NCBI GenBank assembly: GCA_016215025.1
Contig: JACRMI010000151.1
Span: 17,120 to 81,119 of the forward strand
Reading direction: 5' to 3'
DNA from: Chloroflexota bacterium
GTDB lineage: Bacteria > Chloroflexota > Anaerolineae > UBA4142
Length of the DNA: 64,000 bases
In this document: positions 8,041-16,489 of the stretch, piece after piece
Position numbering within the stretch: the stretch's first letter is position 1
How the letters are laid out: every line of letters begins with the position of its first letter
Translations under genes and position numbers: made by a program
Notes under the pieces: model-generated
Databases searched by the model: none
Told to the model about the DNA's origin: nothing
The model's input: only the letters and a program-made list of their open reading frames with translations

Positions 8041-8547
8041 ATGATTACTACACTGTGGATTTTCTTTCCGTTAGCGATCACGTTGCACAACCTCGAAGAG
8101 GCGCTGTGGCTGCCGCGCTGGTCGCATCACGCCAAACGCTTTCATCCACCTGTCGAGCAAAACGAATTTGTGTTTGCAGTCATCGTCGTAACGCTGTTGG
8201 CTTATTTGAGCACATTTCTTGCGATGGCGTTTCCGTCTGTGTTCATACTGCGCCTCATCTTTTTTGGTGTTCTCGGAATGATGATTCTCAACGCCTTTGT
8301 GCCGCATCTCGCCGCGACGATTGTATTGCGACGATACTGCCCAGGACTAGTCACCGCTCTGTTCTTGATGGTCCCTGTCAATTCAGTCATTCTCTATCAA
8401 GCCATTGTAGACGGTTTGCTTCAGTGGCTGGAACTAGGACTGTCAACGCTGGTTGTTGCTGCGTTTGCTGTGGCTCTCTTGCCCTTTCTCTTTCGACTCG
8501 GTAAGTTGATAGAAACCCGTTTTCTTACCGACTTGAGAACGAAATGA
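8041..8547 (+). CDS. HXXEE-domain membrane protein
   Basis: A 168-residue protein with about five hydrophobic helices. The N-terminal HNLEEAL is the HxxEE motif that names the family. The motif recurs as CPGL in usual members; here a central H-A-A (VPHLAATIVL) is kept. The ATG at 8041 is preferred over 8011, which lies inside a palindromic repeat. The C-terminal residues from IETRFLTDLRTK are also encoded by a repeat. The biochemical function is unknown. It sits between cobQ and cobS, which makes a link to corrinoid metabolism possible but unproven. Confidence 0.72.
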   Translation: MITTLWIFFPLAITLHNLEEALWLPRWSHHAKRFHPPVEQNEFVFAVIVVTLLAYLSTFLAMAFPSVFILRLIFFGVLGMMILNAFVPHLAATIVLRRYCPGLVTALFLMVPVNSVILYQAIVDGLLQWLELGLSTLVVAAFAVALLPFLFRLGKLIETRFLTDLRTK

Positions 8548-8570
8548 AAGGGAAAGAAAACGGGTTTCTG
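8510..8570. repeat. AGAAACCCGTTTTC palindrome, copy 2
   Basis: The arms AGAAACCCGTTTTCTT and AAGAAAACGGGTTTCT are 26 bases apart. The copy encodes the C-terminus and stop of the HXXEE gene and ends two bases before the cobS ATG, so it fills the whole intergenic space. Confidence 0.75.
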
Positions 8571-8571
8571 G

Positions 8572-9276
8572 ATGAATGATCTTTGCACCGCCTTTGCACT
8601 CTTGACGATTTTTCACTTTCGCTGCGACCGAATCTCGGCGCGCGCGTTTGCATTCTATCCACTCGTCGGTCTTTTTATCGGCGTGTTACTCGCCGCCGCG
8701 CATTTCGTTTTTCGCTTGGCGCTGCCGGACCTCGTAGCGGGCGTGCTCACGGTTGCGTTGTGGGCGATTCTCACCGGCGGTTTGCATCTCGACGGCTTTA
8801 CCGATGCGTGTGATGCGCTCTTTGCGGCGACCACGCGCGAGCGTCGGTTGGAGATTCTGCGCGATGTGCATCTCGGCTCGTTTGGCGCAGTCGGATTGAT
8901 CTTGCTCCTGGTGCTCAAGGTGGCGTCGGTTGCGAATGCTACTTCGCTTGCGCCAATTCTTCTCGCGCCGATCCTAGGACGTTGGGCGATGACGTTCGCG
9001 GTGGTGTATCCGCCTGCACGCAACGAAGGCATGGCAGTCCTTTTTCGCCAAGGGCTGACGCGGCGCGAAATTTTTGCATCGACGCTTTTTACCGCTGTTG
9101 CATGCGCCATGCTCAGTTGGTTCGGCGTCGGCACACTAGTTGTCGCCGTCGTGATAACCGCCATCATCGCAAACATCGCCATGAATCGCTTGGGCGGACT
9201 CACGGGCGACATCTATGGCATGATCTGCGAGTGCGTCGAGGTAGGAGTGTTAGTTGTTGGTACAATGTCATTCTGA
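8572..9276 (+). CDS. cobS: adenosylcobinamide-GDP ribazoletransferase
   Basis: A 234-residue integral membrane enzyme that joins adenosylcobinamide-GDP to alpha-ribazole (phosphate), the last step of nucleotide-loop assembly. The hallmark GGLHLDGFTDACDA and DVHLGSFGA stretches are intact, with further hydrophobic helices and a late GGLTGD-type segment (RLGGLTGDIYG). The ATG is directly after a palindromic repeat and no good ribosome site is visible. The last residues (MSF) and stop come from another repeat (TCATTCTGA). It belongs with cobQ, cbiR and cobU. Confidence 0.93.
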   Translation: MNDLCTAFALLTIFHFRCDRISARAFAFYPLVGLFIGVLLAAAHFVFRLALPDLVAGVLTVALWAILTGGLHLDGFTDACDALFAATTRERRLEILRDVHLGSFGAVGLILLLVLKVASVANATSLAPILLAPILGRWAMTFAVVYPPARNEGMAVLFRQGLTRREIFASTLFTAVACAMLSWFGVGTLVVAVVITAIIANIAMNRLGGLTGDIYGMICECVEVGVLVVGTMSF

Positions 9277-9371
9277 GCCGCAACACACGTGCCTACGGTC
9301 AGCCAAACGCAATAGCGCGGCGAAGAATCTCACGACCTGGGAATGAGACGCTTCGCTCCGCTCAGCGTGAC
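9267..9371. repeat. GTCATTCTGAG palindrome, diverged copy
   Basis: The copy starts with GTCATTCTGAGC, which includes the cobS stop codon, and ends with CGCTTCGCTCCGCTCAGCGT followed by GAC. A foreign segment containing CACACGTGCCTACGG interrupts the left arm. It ends nine bases before the cbiR start. Confidence 0.65.
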
Positions 9372-9380
9372 AAACTTTTT

Positions 9381-10148
9381 ATGAAACGTACCTTTCGACT
9401 TGGCTCAACTTCATACGTTTATCCCGACGACATTCTGCCGAACGTGCGCCAGCTTGCCGCGCAAGTCGATGACATCGAACTCGTTTTGTTTGAGGTCGAC
9501 GATTACGGCTCGAATCTGCCCGATGCGGTCGTCATTGCCGAGCTGAACGCGCTTGCGCGTGACAACGATTTGACCTACACTGTTCACCTGCCAATCGATC
9601 TCGACTGGCGCGATGCACGCTCACTCGACAAGATTTGCCGTGCAATAGATGCAACGCACGCGCCAAGTCCATTCGCGTACGTGCTTCACCTCGATGGGCG
9701 ACCGTTGCTGGGCAAGCCATCACATGAAATTTTGGAACAATGGCAAGCGGAAACCGCTAGCGCGCTCGACAAGATTCTTGAACGGGTCGAGCCAACGCGC
9801 TTGTGTGTTGAGAACATCGAAAAGTGGCCGCCCGAATATTTTGCGCCGCTCGTCGCCGCGAAAAATTTATCGCGCTGCGTTGACATCGGACATCTCTGGG
9901 TACAGCAGCGTGATCCGGTAGAGCACTTGCAAGAACATATCGCGCGCACGCGGGTCATTCATCTACATGGCGTTGGTATGCGCGATCACCAATCGCTCGC
10001 CAAGCAAGCGAAAAGCGAGGTTGTGCGTGTACTTGATTTTCTCGCGCAGAAAAATTATGTGGGTGTGCTAACGCTCGAAGTTTTCGACCTCGACGATTTC
10101 AGTTCATCCAAACGAATAGTTGAAGAATGGGCAAACGATTCACCTTGA
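9381..10148 (+). CDS. cbiR: cobamide-remodelling phosphodiesterase, TIM barrel
   Basis: A 255-residue protein of the xylose-isomerase/AP-endonuclease-like TIM-barrel superfamily. Its N-terminus (FRLGSTSYVYPDDILPNV, then VDDIELVLFE) matches CbiR, first described in Akkermansia, which hydrolyses the phosphodiester of cobamides so the lower ligand can be exchanged. Candidate metal ligands lie in YTVHLPIDLDW, CVENIEKWP, CVDIGHLW and VIHLHGVG. Its place between cobS and cobU, which rebuild the nucleotide loop, supports the assignment. The start at 9381 is just after a repeat; the frame extends further upstream only by reading through cobS out of frame. The 3' end overlaps cobU by 22 bases. Confidence 0.82.
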   Translation: MKRTFRLGSTSYVYPDDILPNVRQLAAQVDDIELVLFEVDDYGSNLPDAVVIAELNALARDNDLTYTVHLPIDLDWRDARSLDKICRAIDATHAPSPFAYVLHLDGRPLLGKPSHEILEQWQAETASALDKILERVEPTRLCVENIEKWPPEYFAPLVAAKNLSRCVDIGHLWVQQRDPVEHLQEHIARTRVIHLHGVGMRDHQSLAKQAKSEVVRVLDFLAQKNYVGVLTLEVFDLDDFSSSKRIVEEWANDSP

Positions 10149-10672
10149 TTTTAGGCGGCGCACGAAGCGGCAAAAGTGATTTCGCGCAAGCACTCGCGCA
10201 GAAACGCGGCGGTGATGATGTGCTGTTCGTCGCTACAGCGCAAGCATTCGACGAGGAGATGCGTGCGCGCATCGCCAATCATCGCATGGCACGTCCCGCT
10301 GCGTGGAAAACGCTCGAAGCGCCGCGCGATGTCGTAGCAGCGTTGCGGACTGTTCCAGAGGCGCGCGTCGTCTTGATCGATTGCGTGACGTTGTGGGCAT
10401 CGAATTTTTTATTGGCAAACGAAAACGCAACGGAATGGCGCGAGCTAGATGATTTGATCGAATGGTATCGCGCATCGAGTTGTGAATTGATCGTCGTGTC
10501 GAACGAAGTGGGCATGGGCATTGTGCCGGACAATGCATTGGCGCGCGCCTATCGCGATTTGCTGGGACGCGCAAACAAAAAACTCGCAGAGCAAGCCGAC
10601 CAAGTGTTGTTGCTCGTCGCGGGGTTGGCGCTGGACGTAAAATCGAATGCAGTAAGGCTAGAGGATTTATGA
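10127..10672 (+). CDS. cobU: adenosylcobinamide kinase / guanylyltransferase
   Basis: A 181-residue bifunctional enzyme that phosphorylates adenosylcobinamide and adds GMP, producing the CobS substrate. The P-loop GGARSGKS is at residues 10-17; the conserved IANHRMARPAAWKTLEAP, VVLIDCVTLWASN and IVVSNEVGMGIVP follow, the last being the strongly conserved V(S)NEVG(M)GIVP signature. Length is normal. It overlaps cbiR upstream and shares ATGA with the ABC ATPase downstream, so all three are translated together. Confidence 0.95.
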   Translation: MGKRFTLILGGARSGKSDFAQALAQKRGGDDVLFVATAQAFDEEMRARIANHRMARPAAWKTLEAPRDVVAALRTVPEARVVLIDCVTLWASNFLLANENATEWRELDDLIEWYRASSCELIVVSNEVGMGIVPDNALARAYRDLLGRANKKLAEQADQVLLLVAGLALDVKSNAVRLEDL

Positions 10673-11466
10673 ATGATAAAACACTAACAGCTCAAAATAT
10701 CGAATTTGCTTACGACGGGCAGAAGGTCCTCAAAGGCGTCGATGTCTCGCTTGAGAAATGCGGACTTGCCGCGCTGCTCGGTCCCAATGGTTCAGGCAAG
10801 ACGACGTTGCTCAAGATTCTTAGCGGGATTTTGTCGCCGCGCGCCGGTCGCGTCATGCTGGACGGCGCAGATTTGCAGACGCTGAATCGCCGCCAAATCG
10901 CGCAGCGCATCGCCATGGTCCCACAAGAATTGCATGTGCCATTCGCATTCACGGTGCGCGAAATCGTGTTGCTTGGTCGAACGCCGTACGCTCGTCCGCT
11001 GTTGGGCGAATCGACGCACGACCACGCCGCGGTTGATCGCGCAATGGATTTGACCGAGACGCGCGCGCTGGCGGATCGCGTGTTTGGCGAACTGTCGGGC
11101 GGTGAGCAGCAGCGCGTCGTCGTCGCGATGGCGTTGGCGCAAGAGCCGCAAATCCTTTTACTCGATGAACCGACCGTGCATCTCGACATCAATCATCAAA
11201 TCGAAGTGTTGGAACTCGTGCGAAAATTGAATCGCGAGCGCGGGCTGACGGTGTTAGCGACGATGCACGACTTGAATCTTGCCTCGTTGTATTTTGATCG
11301 ATTGATTTTGCTGAACGAAGGACGCATCATCGTCGAAGGCAAGCCAAGCGAGGTTTTATCGGCGGAACGAGTGCAAGCTGTGTTTGGCGCGCAAGTGTTA
11401 GTACAAGAGCATCCAACCAAATCGAATGTTCCCCAAGTTGTCCTGTTGCCATCAGACGAAAATTGA
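10669..11466 (+). CDS. ABC transporter ATPase, BtuD/FecE type
   Basis: A 265-residue ATPase with Walker A GPNGSGKTT, Q-loop in MVPQEL, signature LSGGEQQR, Walker B ILLLDEPT and H-loop TMHDLN. The short Y-rich region TPYARPLLG after the Q-loop is typical of ATPases of vitamin B12, iron-siderophore and heme importers (BtuD, FecE, HmuV). It is coupled to cobU (ATGA overlap), so corrinoid uptake is the likely cargo. No permease or binding protein lies nearby; these must be encoded elsewhere. Confidence 0.85.
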   Translation: MNDKTLTAQNIEFAYDGQKVLKGVDVSLEKCGLAALLGPNGSGKTTLLKILSGILSPRAGRVMLDGADLQTLNRRQIAQRIAMVPQELHVPFAFTVREIVLLGRTPYARPLLGESTHDHAAVDRAMDLTETRALADRVFGELSGGEQQRVVVAMALAQEPQILLLDEPTVHLDINHQIEVLELVRKLNRERGLTVLATMHDLNLASLYFDRLILLNEGRIIVEGKPSEVLSAERVQAVFGAQVLVQEHPTKSNVPQVVLLPSDEN

Positions 11467-11499
11467 ATCGTCCGTTCTAAAATTGGCCAATGCTGCATT

Positions 11500-11528
11500 T
11501 TGAGGTTTTGCCGGGCTTGTGGTATACT
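11500..11528 (+). promoter_or_regulatory. promoter predicted to give a leaderless mRNA
   Basis: TTGAGG (11500-11505), 17-base spacer, TATACT (11523-11528). The ATG of the deacetylase begins at 11536, seven bases after the -10 box, where transcription should start. There is no Shine-Dalgarno sequence. Confidence 0.65.
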
Positions 11529-11535
11529 GACCTTG

Positions 11536-12504
11536 ATGAACTGGAAGCGATTGTTGTTCACCGCACCCCTGGCAATCCTCTTGACCGTTGCGGGCTTTGA
11601 AATTAGTCCGGTTACACCCTCCGGCAGTGTACGAACTGCCGATATGGTTGCTTCATCTGCCCCGCCTCCTGTCCAAGTTCAGGTTGTCGTCGTTGTGGCA
11701 GAGCCAACCCCAACCGAGACACCGACTCCAACTGCCACGCCAACCATCACGCCGGTCCCAACCTCGACGCCACTCCCAACTGCCACGCGCAATCCTAATC
11801 TTCGTTCAACGCGCGTTCCCATCATGATGTATCATTACATCAGCGTGCCGCCTCCCGATGCCGATATTTATCGCCGTGATCTTTCCGTTACACCCGATAA
11901 TTTCGCCGCGCAGATGGATTATCTGGAAGCGCAGGGCTATCATCCGATCAAACTGTCCGACCTCTCCGATTATTTGTTGAATGGCAAGCCACTTCCTCCG
12001 AAACCGATTGTGCTGACCTTTGACGATGGCTATCTCGATAATTATCAGAATGCGCTTCCGATTCTGAAAAAGCACAAATTCCCCGCGACGTTTTTTATCA
12101 TCACGCAATTTGCCGAAGAGCGACGCCCCAATTACATGAACTGGGATCAAATTGAAGAGCTTGCCATTGAAGGGATGGAAATTGGTTCTCACACGATGGA
12201 TCATCCTGATTTGAGGCGACGGACGACGGCGTTCCTCGAAACGCAAATTGCTGGATCGAAGTTGATGATCGAATCGCGCATTGGCACGCCGGTCACATCG
12301 TTCTGCTATCCGTCCAGCACGTACGACGCCAAGACGATCGGTGTGCTTCGGTCCGATGGGTATTTGGCGGCGGTGACTGAGACCTCCGGTGTGTATCAAT
12401 CGACCAACAGCATTTATGAGTTGAGGCGCATCCGCGTGCGCGGTAGTTATGCCGTCAACGACTTTGCCTATTGGCTGAAATATTGGATAGCGAGTGGCAA
12501 GTAG
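11536..12504 (+). CDS. polysaccharide deacetylase (NodB domain), membrane-anchored
   Basis: A 322-residue secreted enzyme. It has an N-terminal membrane anchor (residues about 6-22), a long Thr/Pro spacer (PTETPTPTATPTITPVPT) and a C-terminal NodB domain. NodB motif 1 is TFDDGY and motif 2 is SHTMDH, which together hold the catalytic Asp and the metal ligands; SFCYPSSTYD is motif 3. Such enzymes remove N- or O-acetyl groups from cell-wall or extracellular polysaccharide. The ATG at 11536 is chosen because the promoter -10 box ends seven bases before it. The stop TAG lies in a dispersed AAGTAGCAGGTTGCAAG repeat. Confidence 0.88.
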   Translation: MNWKRLLFTAPLAILLTVAGFEISPVTPSGSVRTADMVASSAPPPVQVQVVVVVAEPTPTETPTPTATPTITPVPTSTPLPTATRNPNLRSTRVPIMMYHYISVPPPDADIYRRDLSVTPDNFAAQMDYLEAQGYHPIKLSDLSDYLLNGKPLPPKPIVLTFDDGYLDNYQNALPILKKHKFPATFFIITQFAEERRPNYMNWDQIEELAIEGMEIGSHTMDHPDLRRRTTAFLETQIAGSKLMIESRIGTPVTSFCYPSSTYDAKTIGVLRSDGYLAAVTETSGVYQSTNSIYELRRIRVRGSYAVNDFAYWLKYWIASGK

Positions 12505-12531
12505 CAGGTTGCAAGTCACAAGCAACAATTG

Positions 12532-12573
12532 GAAACCGGGATTCTCAGAGCGAGAACCCCGGTTTTGTTTTTA
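12532..12573 (+). terminator. intrinsic terminator
   Basis: The imperfect stem AAACCGGGATTCTC/GAGAACCCCGGTTT is followed by a T-rich tract. It lies after the deacetylase gene. A second palindrome (GGACGCGGAC/GTCCGCGTCC, 12592-12639) lies between it and the end of folK and may serve the minus strand. Confidence 0.65.
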
Positions 12574-12640
12574 CATTCGTGAATAAAATAGGACGCGGAC
12601 AAAAAAATCCGCGTTTGTCTGTGTTGGTCCGCGTCCAAAA

Positions 12641-13156
12641 TTATTTCTGAATACTGTGGAGTGTCAGGTCTGGATTCTTGCGGTACAACCGTACATCTTC
12701 ATCCGAATCTAAATGCGCAAGCAATCTGCGAATCGTCGCGCGCTTGCGCGGATGGACTGCCGTCGGCGCAATTTCGGCGAGCGGCACGAGCACGAATTTG
12801 CGTTCGTGCATGCGCGGATGCGGGATCGTCAACGCCGGATCGAGTCGAATGACGCGATCGTACAGCAGAATATCGACGTCGATGGGACGCGGGCCGAAGC
12901 GGATGCCGTCACTGCGCCCCATGCTTGCTTCGATTCGTTTGGCGCGGCGCAGCACATCGACCGGCGAAAGTTTGGTCGTCGCTTCGCACACCAAGTTGAG
13001 AAACCAGGGTTGGTCTTTGACGCCCCACGGTTCGGTTTCGTAGATCGACGAGACGCGCGTGATGTGCGCGAATTTGGAAATTTGGGTGAGCGCGTGGCGC
13101 AGATTTTTTTCGCGGTCGCCCAGGTTGGAGCCGAGCGCGAGGTAAACGGTTGGCAC
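12641..13156 (-). CDS. folK: 2-amino-4-hydroxy-6-hydroxymethyldihydropteridine pyrophosphokinase
   Basis: A 171-residue HPPK that transfers pyrophosphate from ATP to the pterin in folate synthesis. The family signatures are LALGSNLGDREKNL at the N-terminus, VSSIYETEPWG, and GPRPIDVDILLYD with the two magnesium-binding Asp residues, followed by PHPRMHERKFVLVPL. The start codon is GTG. It lies six bases after a -10 box, so the message is predicted leaderless. No folB or folP neighbour is present. Confidence 0.95.
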   Translation of the reverse strand: MPTVYLALGSNLGDREKNLRHALTQISKFAHITRVSSIYETEPWGVKDQPWFLNLVCEATTKLSPVDVLRRAKRIEASMGRSDGIRFGPRPIDVDILLYDRVIRLDPALTIPHPRMHERKFVLVPLAEIAPTAVHPRKRATIRRLLAHLDSDEDVRLYRKNPDLTLHSIQK

Positions 13157-13162
13157 AGCGGC

Positions 13163-13191
13163 ATTGTAGCACGGCGGCTGCGAAACGCCAA
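13163..13191 (-). promoter_or_regulatory. folK promoter predicted to give a leaderless mRNA
   Basis: On the minus strand TTGGCG (13191-13186), a 17-base spacer, then TACAAT (13168-13163). The GTG of folK begins at 13156, six bases further. Confidence 0.65.
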
Positions 13192-13195
13192 GCGG

Positions 13196-13972
13196 TTACG
13201 GGTACGGTTTGCGAGTTGGCGTAGCCAAGGGCGTTATGGTTGGAACGATTTCCGTGAGCGAAGATACAAAGCGGCGGGATGGGAAATCAAAGTAAAACGT
13301 CGCGCCGTCGTCCGTTTTCAAGACAAGCCGCTGCCCTTGAGCGCCAACAATTTTCACAGGTCCTTTTTTGATTGGCATGTAGTAATAACCCCCATCAGGT
13401 AGCGTAATGCCTTCACTGCCCCAGACCCAGACGACAACAATTCCTTGCTTTGCGTTCCTCGGTTGCGGCGGACCCTCTTCCCGTTTCGCACCAGCAAAGA
13501 CCTGATAGGTTTTTCCTGGAACTTCAAAGACCCAGGAATTTTCAATTTCGTAAAAGGGACCTAAGGGCGAGGCAGGGTGGTCAAGAATTGTTCCTACGCC
13601 TGCTGGCGTACGAGGCACTACCGCAGTCGGCGCGAAGAAGGTGTGCGGTGCTTCAAAGGTCATCACACGGGCTGGAACAGGCATGGGGGTCAAACGTGTG
13701 TTATAGGCTTGAAGGCATGCCTTGTAACGTTGCTGTTGGATTTCATACAATCGTGGCGAGATCGTTGGGTCAACTTTGGCATTAATGAATCGAGAGCAGA
13801 GGGTCTCGCCGGAAACGGTGATTGGAGTGAGAGGTCTTGCGGTCGCTGTAACAGCGAGGGCGCTATTCGCAACAGGTGTGAGAATAGCCGCCAAGCCCAA
13901 AATACATGCTAGAACAAGAATCAGTGCCGCCCCCAATGTAATTTGTCTTAAGGAAATCGGATGACGGGTCAT
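13196..13972 (-). CDS. membrane-anchored extracytoplasmic protein of unknown function
   Basis: A 258-residue protein with one N-terminal hydrophobic helix (ITLGAALILVLACILGLAAI) and a long extracytoplasmic part. Two Cys (GETLCSRF and RYKACLQA) could form a disulfide. The C-terminal half is beta-rich and mentions a short charged strand pattern (RLVLKTDDGATFYFDFPSRR). No family was recognised. It starts three bases after the stop of the upstream secreted protein, so the two are an operon and may be partners. Confidence 0.6.
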   Translation of the reverse strand: MTRHPISLRQITLGAALILVLACILGLAAILTPVANSALAVTATARPLTPITVSGETLCSRFINAKVDPTISPRLYEIQQQRYKACLQAYNTRLTPMPVPARVMTFEAPHTFFAPTAVVPRTPAGVGTILDHPASPLGPFYEIENSWVFEVPGKTYQVFAGAKREEGPPQPRNAKQGIVVVWVWGSEGITLPDGGYYYMPIKKGPVKIVGAQGQRLVLKTDDGATFYFDFPSRRFVSSLTEIVPTITPLATPTRKPYP

Positions 13973-13975
13973 AGA

Positions 13976-15160
13976 TCACCTCACATTCGTGACATACCAT
14001 CTGATGTCAGATGATACAACAGGTGCGCCTAAAGATGTAAAGAAATTTGCATTCAACGCTTGCCAGAGTTGTGTCCAACCTTCTTCGGGCGTGTTATAGG
14101 TATTTGCAGGATAACAGTCATCCCAATTATCGTATTCATGGCAAGCGTAATATTGCGTCAGCGTTCCACGAAAGTTCAACGCATTATTATGCGTATTCAG
14201 GCCGTACAAACTTACCCTATACCATTGATCTGCGTGTTGACGGTTTCTTTTGTATATCTGCGGAAAAGGAAGATAGACGGTTCCATGGTCCGATATTCGA
14301 GTCGAAATGTAGTAGATGTCTTCCATCTCCCACCCGAAATCGTGGGGTGTCCAATTTGTATGCTCAAACCAGGGGCAACTATCGCAGGAACCGAAGTTGT
14401 AAAAAGGCGCAAGCCAACCAGGGTCAAAAGCATCAACCCAGGGGCGGGTATTTGCAGCAGTATTCCATTGGAACTCGATATCCATTGCCCCAGCGACAGA
14501 CACTCGATACATCGTACTTGAGTCGTGGCTCACCAAATACGCCAAATCAGACACAGTTTCCGCCCAGAATGTTCCATGTGCCGCGGTCAATTGCCAAAAG
14601 TTGGGACTATTATTCAATCCAATGGCAACTTCAAGAGTTTTGTCAGCGGGCGCACATGTTACCCATCCATGGATGAATTCCCACGCCAAATTCTCAATAG
14701 TCCATCCCCCGACGAAAGGGTTTCCAAGAAGGAGTAATTTGGTTCCATAATTTTGGCTCGTGCTATCATAATAAGGGTAGCCAAAATCAAGAATGACAAT
14801 TCCAGTTTCCCCTGCCAGTCCCTGGTTACATCCTGCCGTTTGCATTTGTATCAAGTTGGTCGTCGCAAAATAGCGGCTTGTTGTCATTGCAGGAGCGGGT
14901 GGAGGAGCCGGTGGACAGTCATCGCAGAGAACCACCGGCAAATAAACCTGGCTAAGCGTCGAAGGGGAACGCAACTTGCCTTGCGGCGTCGCCGTAGGAG
15001 CAAGTGCGGCGATTACACCTGAAGTGATTTGGGGCTGAACGATAAGAACTACGTTCGACACGATCCAAAGAAGACCTACCAGAACGAGCAACCGAGCAAG
15101 TTTACGATGACTTATGCCAATCTCCTTTGAGGGGCAATGTTCTTTGTAAGCAGAATACAA
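13976..15160 (-). CDS. secreted protein of unknown function
   Basis: A protein of up to 394 residues with an N-terminal anchor (LLVLVGLLWIVSNVVLIV) and a Pro-rich spacer (CPPAPPPAPAM). The body is rich in Trp, Tyr and Asn and has paired Cys (SCDSCPW, CHEYDNWDDC), consistent with a disulfide-bonded extracellular carbohydrate- or protein-binding domain. No catalytic motif was recognised. The longest start is TTG at 15160 with a weak AGGA upstream; the true start could lie up to 20 codons later. It is followed after three bases by a second anchored protein of unknown function. Confidence 0.55.
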   Translation of the reverse strand: MYSAYKEHCPSKEIGISHRKLARLLVLVGLLWIVSNVVLIVQPQITSGVIAALAPTATPQGKLRSPSTLSQVYLPVVLCDDCPPAPPPAPAMTTSRYFATTNLIQMQTAGCNQGLAGETGIVILDFGYPYYDSTSQNYGTKLLLLGNPFVGGWTIENLAWEFIHGWVTCAPADKTLEVAIGLNNSPNFWQLTAAHGTFWAETVSDLAYLVSHDSSTMYRVSVAGAMDIEFQWNTAANTRPWVDAFDPGWLAPFYNFGSCDSCPWFEHTNWTPHDFGWEMEDIYYISTRISDHGTVYLPFPQIYKRNRQHADQWYRVSLYGLNTHNNALNFRGTLTQYYACHEYDNWDDCYPANTYNTPEEGWTQLWQALNANFFTSLGAPVVSSDIRWYVTNVR

Positions 15161-15247
15161 TTTTTTCCTGGCTAAGTCAATCCTTGGAAGGTTTAGGTTT
15201 TCTCATCTTCCGTGGAACAAATATGGCTCCTAGTCGATCAACTTGTC

Positions 15248-16489
15248 CTACTTGTTCCCATCCTCTTGAGCTGATACCTGGGAACTCGCCGACTTCGTAT
15301 CCGCAAACAACGCACCCAACGCAGGCGGCGTAATCACCGATGTGATCAATGACATCGCGATGATGATCGCGTAAATCGTGTCGGAAAAAATCCCAGCTTG
15401 CAGTCCTAGTCCCGCGACGATAATCCCCACCTCGCCGCGCGGGACCATCCCCACGCCCACGATCACCGCCGATTTGCGCCCCAACGATAATGCCGCCAAG
15501 CTACAGCCGATAAATTTTCCTGCAATCGCCAGCAGCGTGACGACCAAGAGCATCAGCAGCACGTCAACGCTGCCCAATGCGGCTAGGTTGATCTTTGCGC
15601 CCGTCACCACAAAAAAGAACGGGACCAAGAATGCCATGATCGGGCGGAGTTGTGCGATGAGCGTTTCGCGTTGTTCGGTTTCAGCGGCGATCATGCCCGC
15701 CAAAAATGCGCCGATGATGGCGGCGAGACCCAGGTACGAAGCCGCAACGGCGAGTCCCAAACACAACGCCAAGCAAATCGTCAACGGCGAAAGTGGATTG
15801 ATGGGGCGTTCAAGCAAGAGCGAACTGCGGCGCATGATGCGTGTGCCGACGAGCGCAATGACGACGATGAAACCAATCGCTTGAATGAACACCAAGAATA
15901 GATTGGAAAGATCGACGCCGCTTCCCGCTTGCAGCGAGGTGACCAAGCCGAGAAGCAACATTGCCAAAATATCGTCGATGACTGCCGCACCTAAAATCAC
16001 GCGGCTTTCCGTGCGATTGAGCATCCCCAGGTCTTGCAACACGCGCGCCGTGATGCCCGCCGAGGTTGCTACGAACGCTGCGCCGACGAACATCGAGCGC
16101 GGAATATCGTCGCCGATGTAGAGCGCCCATGCTGTGCCGAGCACAAATGGCAGCACCACGCCAGAGATGCCAACGAGCGTGGCAACTCGTCCTACCTTTT
16201 TCAATTCGTCGACGCGGGTTTCCAAGCCAACTGAAAATAGCAGAAACACTGCACCAATTTCAGCCAGCACCTCCAGAGGTTCGTTGATGTGAATCCACCC
16301 CAGCACCGATGCGCCGAGCAAGCAGCCCGCGGTGATTTCGCCCACAACGGCAGGCAGCTTGAGCCGTTGCGCAATCTCTGCTCCAACCTGGGCTGCCACA
16401 AAGACCAAAAATAGTTCGAGTAAAACATTTGTCAGGGGATCCAACGTGTTCCCGCCGAAGAATTGGAACGGTTCCCAAGATATAGTCAT
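15248..16489 (-). CDS. CPA2-family cation:proton antiporter
   Basis: A 413-residue protein with about twelve transmembrane helices, the size of a Na+/H+ or K+/H+ exchanger of the KefB/NapA type lacking a C-terminal regulatory domain. Typical segments are VVGEITAGCLLGASVLGW near the N-terminus, the AAVIDDILAMLLLG stretch, which contains the double-Asp ion-binding motif, and VPRGEVGIIVAGLGL near the C-terminus. It would exchange protons for Na+ or K+ across the membrane. The ion cannot be decided from sequence. Confidence 0.9.
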   Translation of the reverse strand: MTISWEPFQFFGGNTLDPLTNVLLELFLVFVAAQVGAEIAQRLKLPAVVGEITAGCLLGASVLGWIHINEPLEVLAEIGAVFLLFSVGLETRVDELKKVGRVATLVGISGVVLPFVLGTAWALYIGDDIPRSMFVGAAFVATSAGITARVLQDLGMLNRTESRVILGAAVIDDILAMLLLGLVTSLQAGSGVDLSNLFLVFIQAIGFIVVIALVGTRIMRRSSLLLERPINPLSPLTICLALCLGLAVAASYLGLAAIIGAFLAGMIAAETEQRETLIAQLRPIMAFLVPFFFVVTGAKINLAALGSVDVLLMLLVVTLLAIAGKFIGCSLAALSLGRKSAVIVGVGMVPRGEVGIIVAGLGLQAGIFSDTIYAIIIAMSLITSVITPPALGALFADTKSASSQVSAQEDGNK

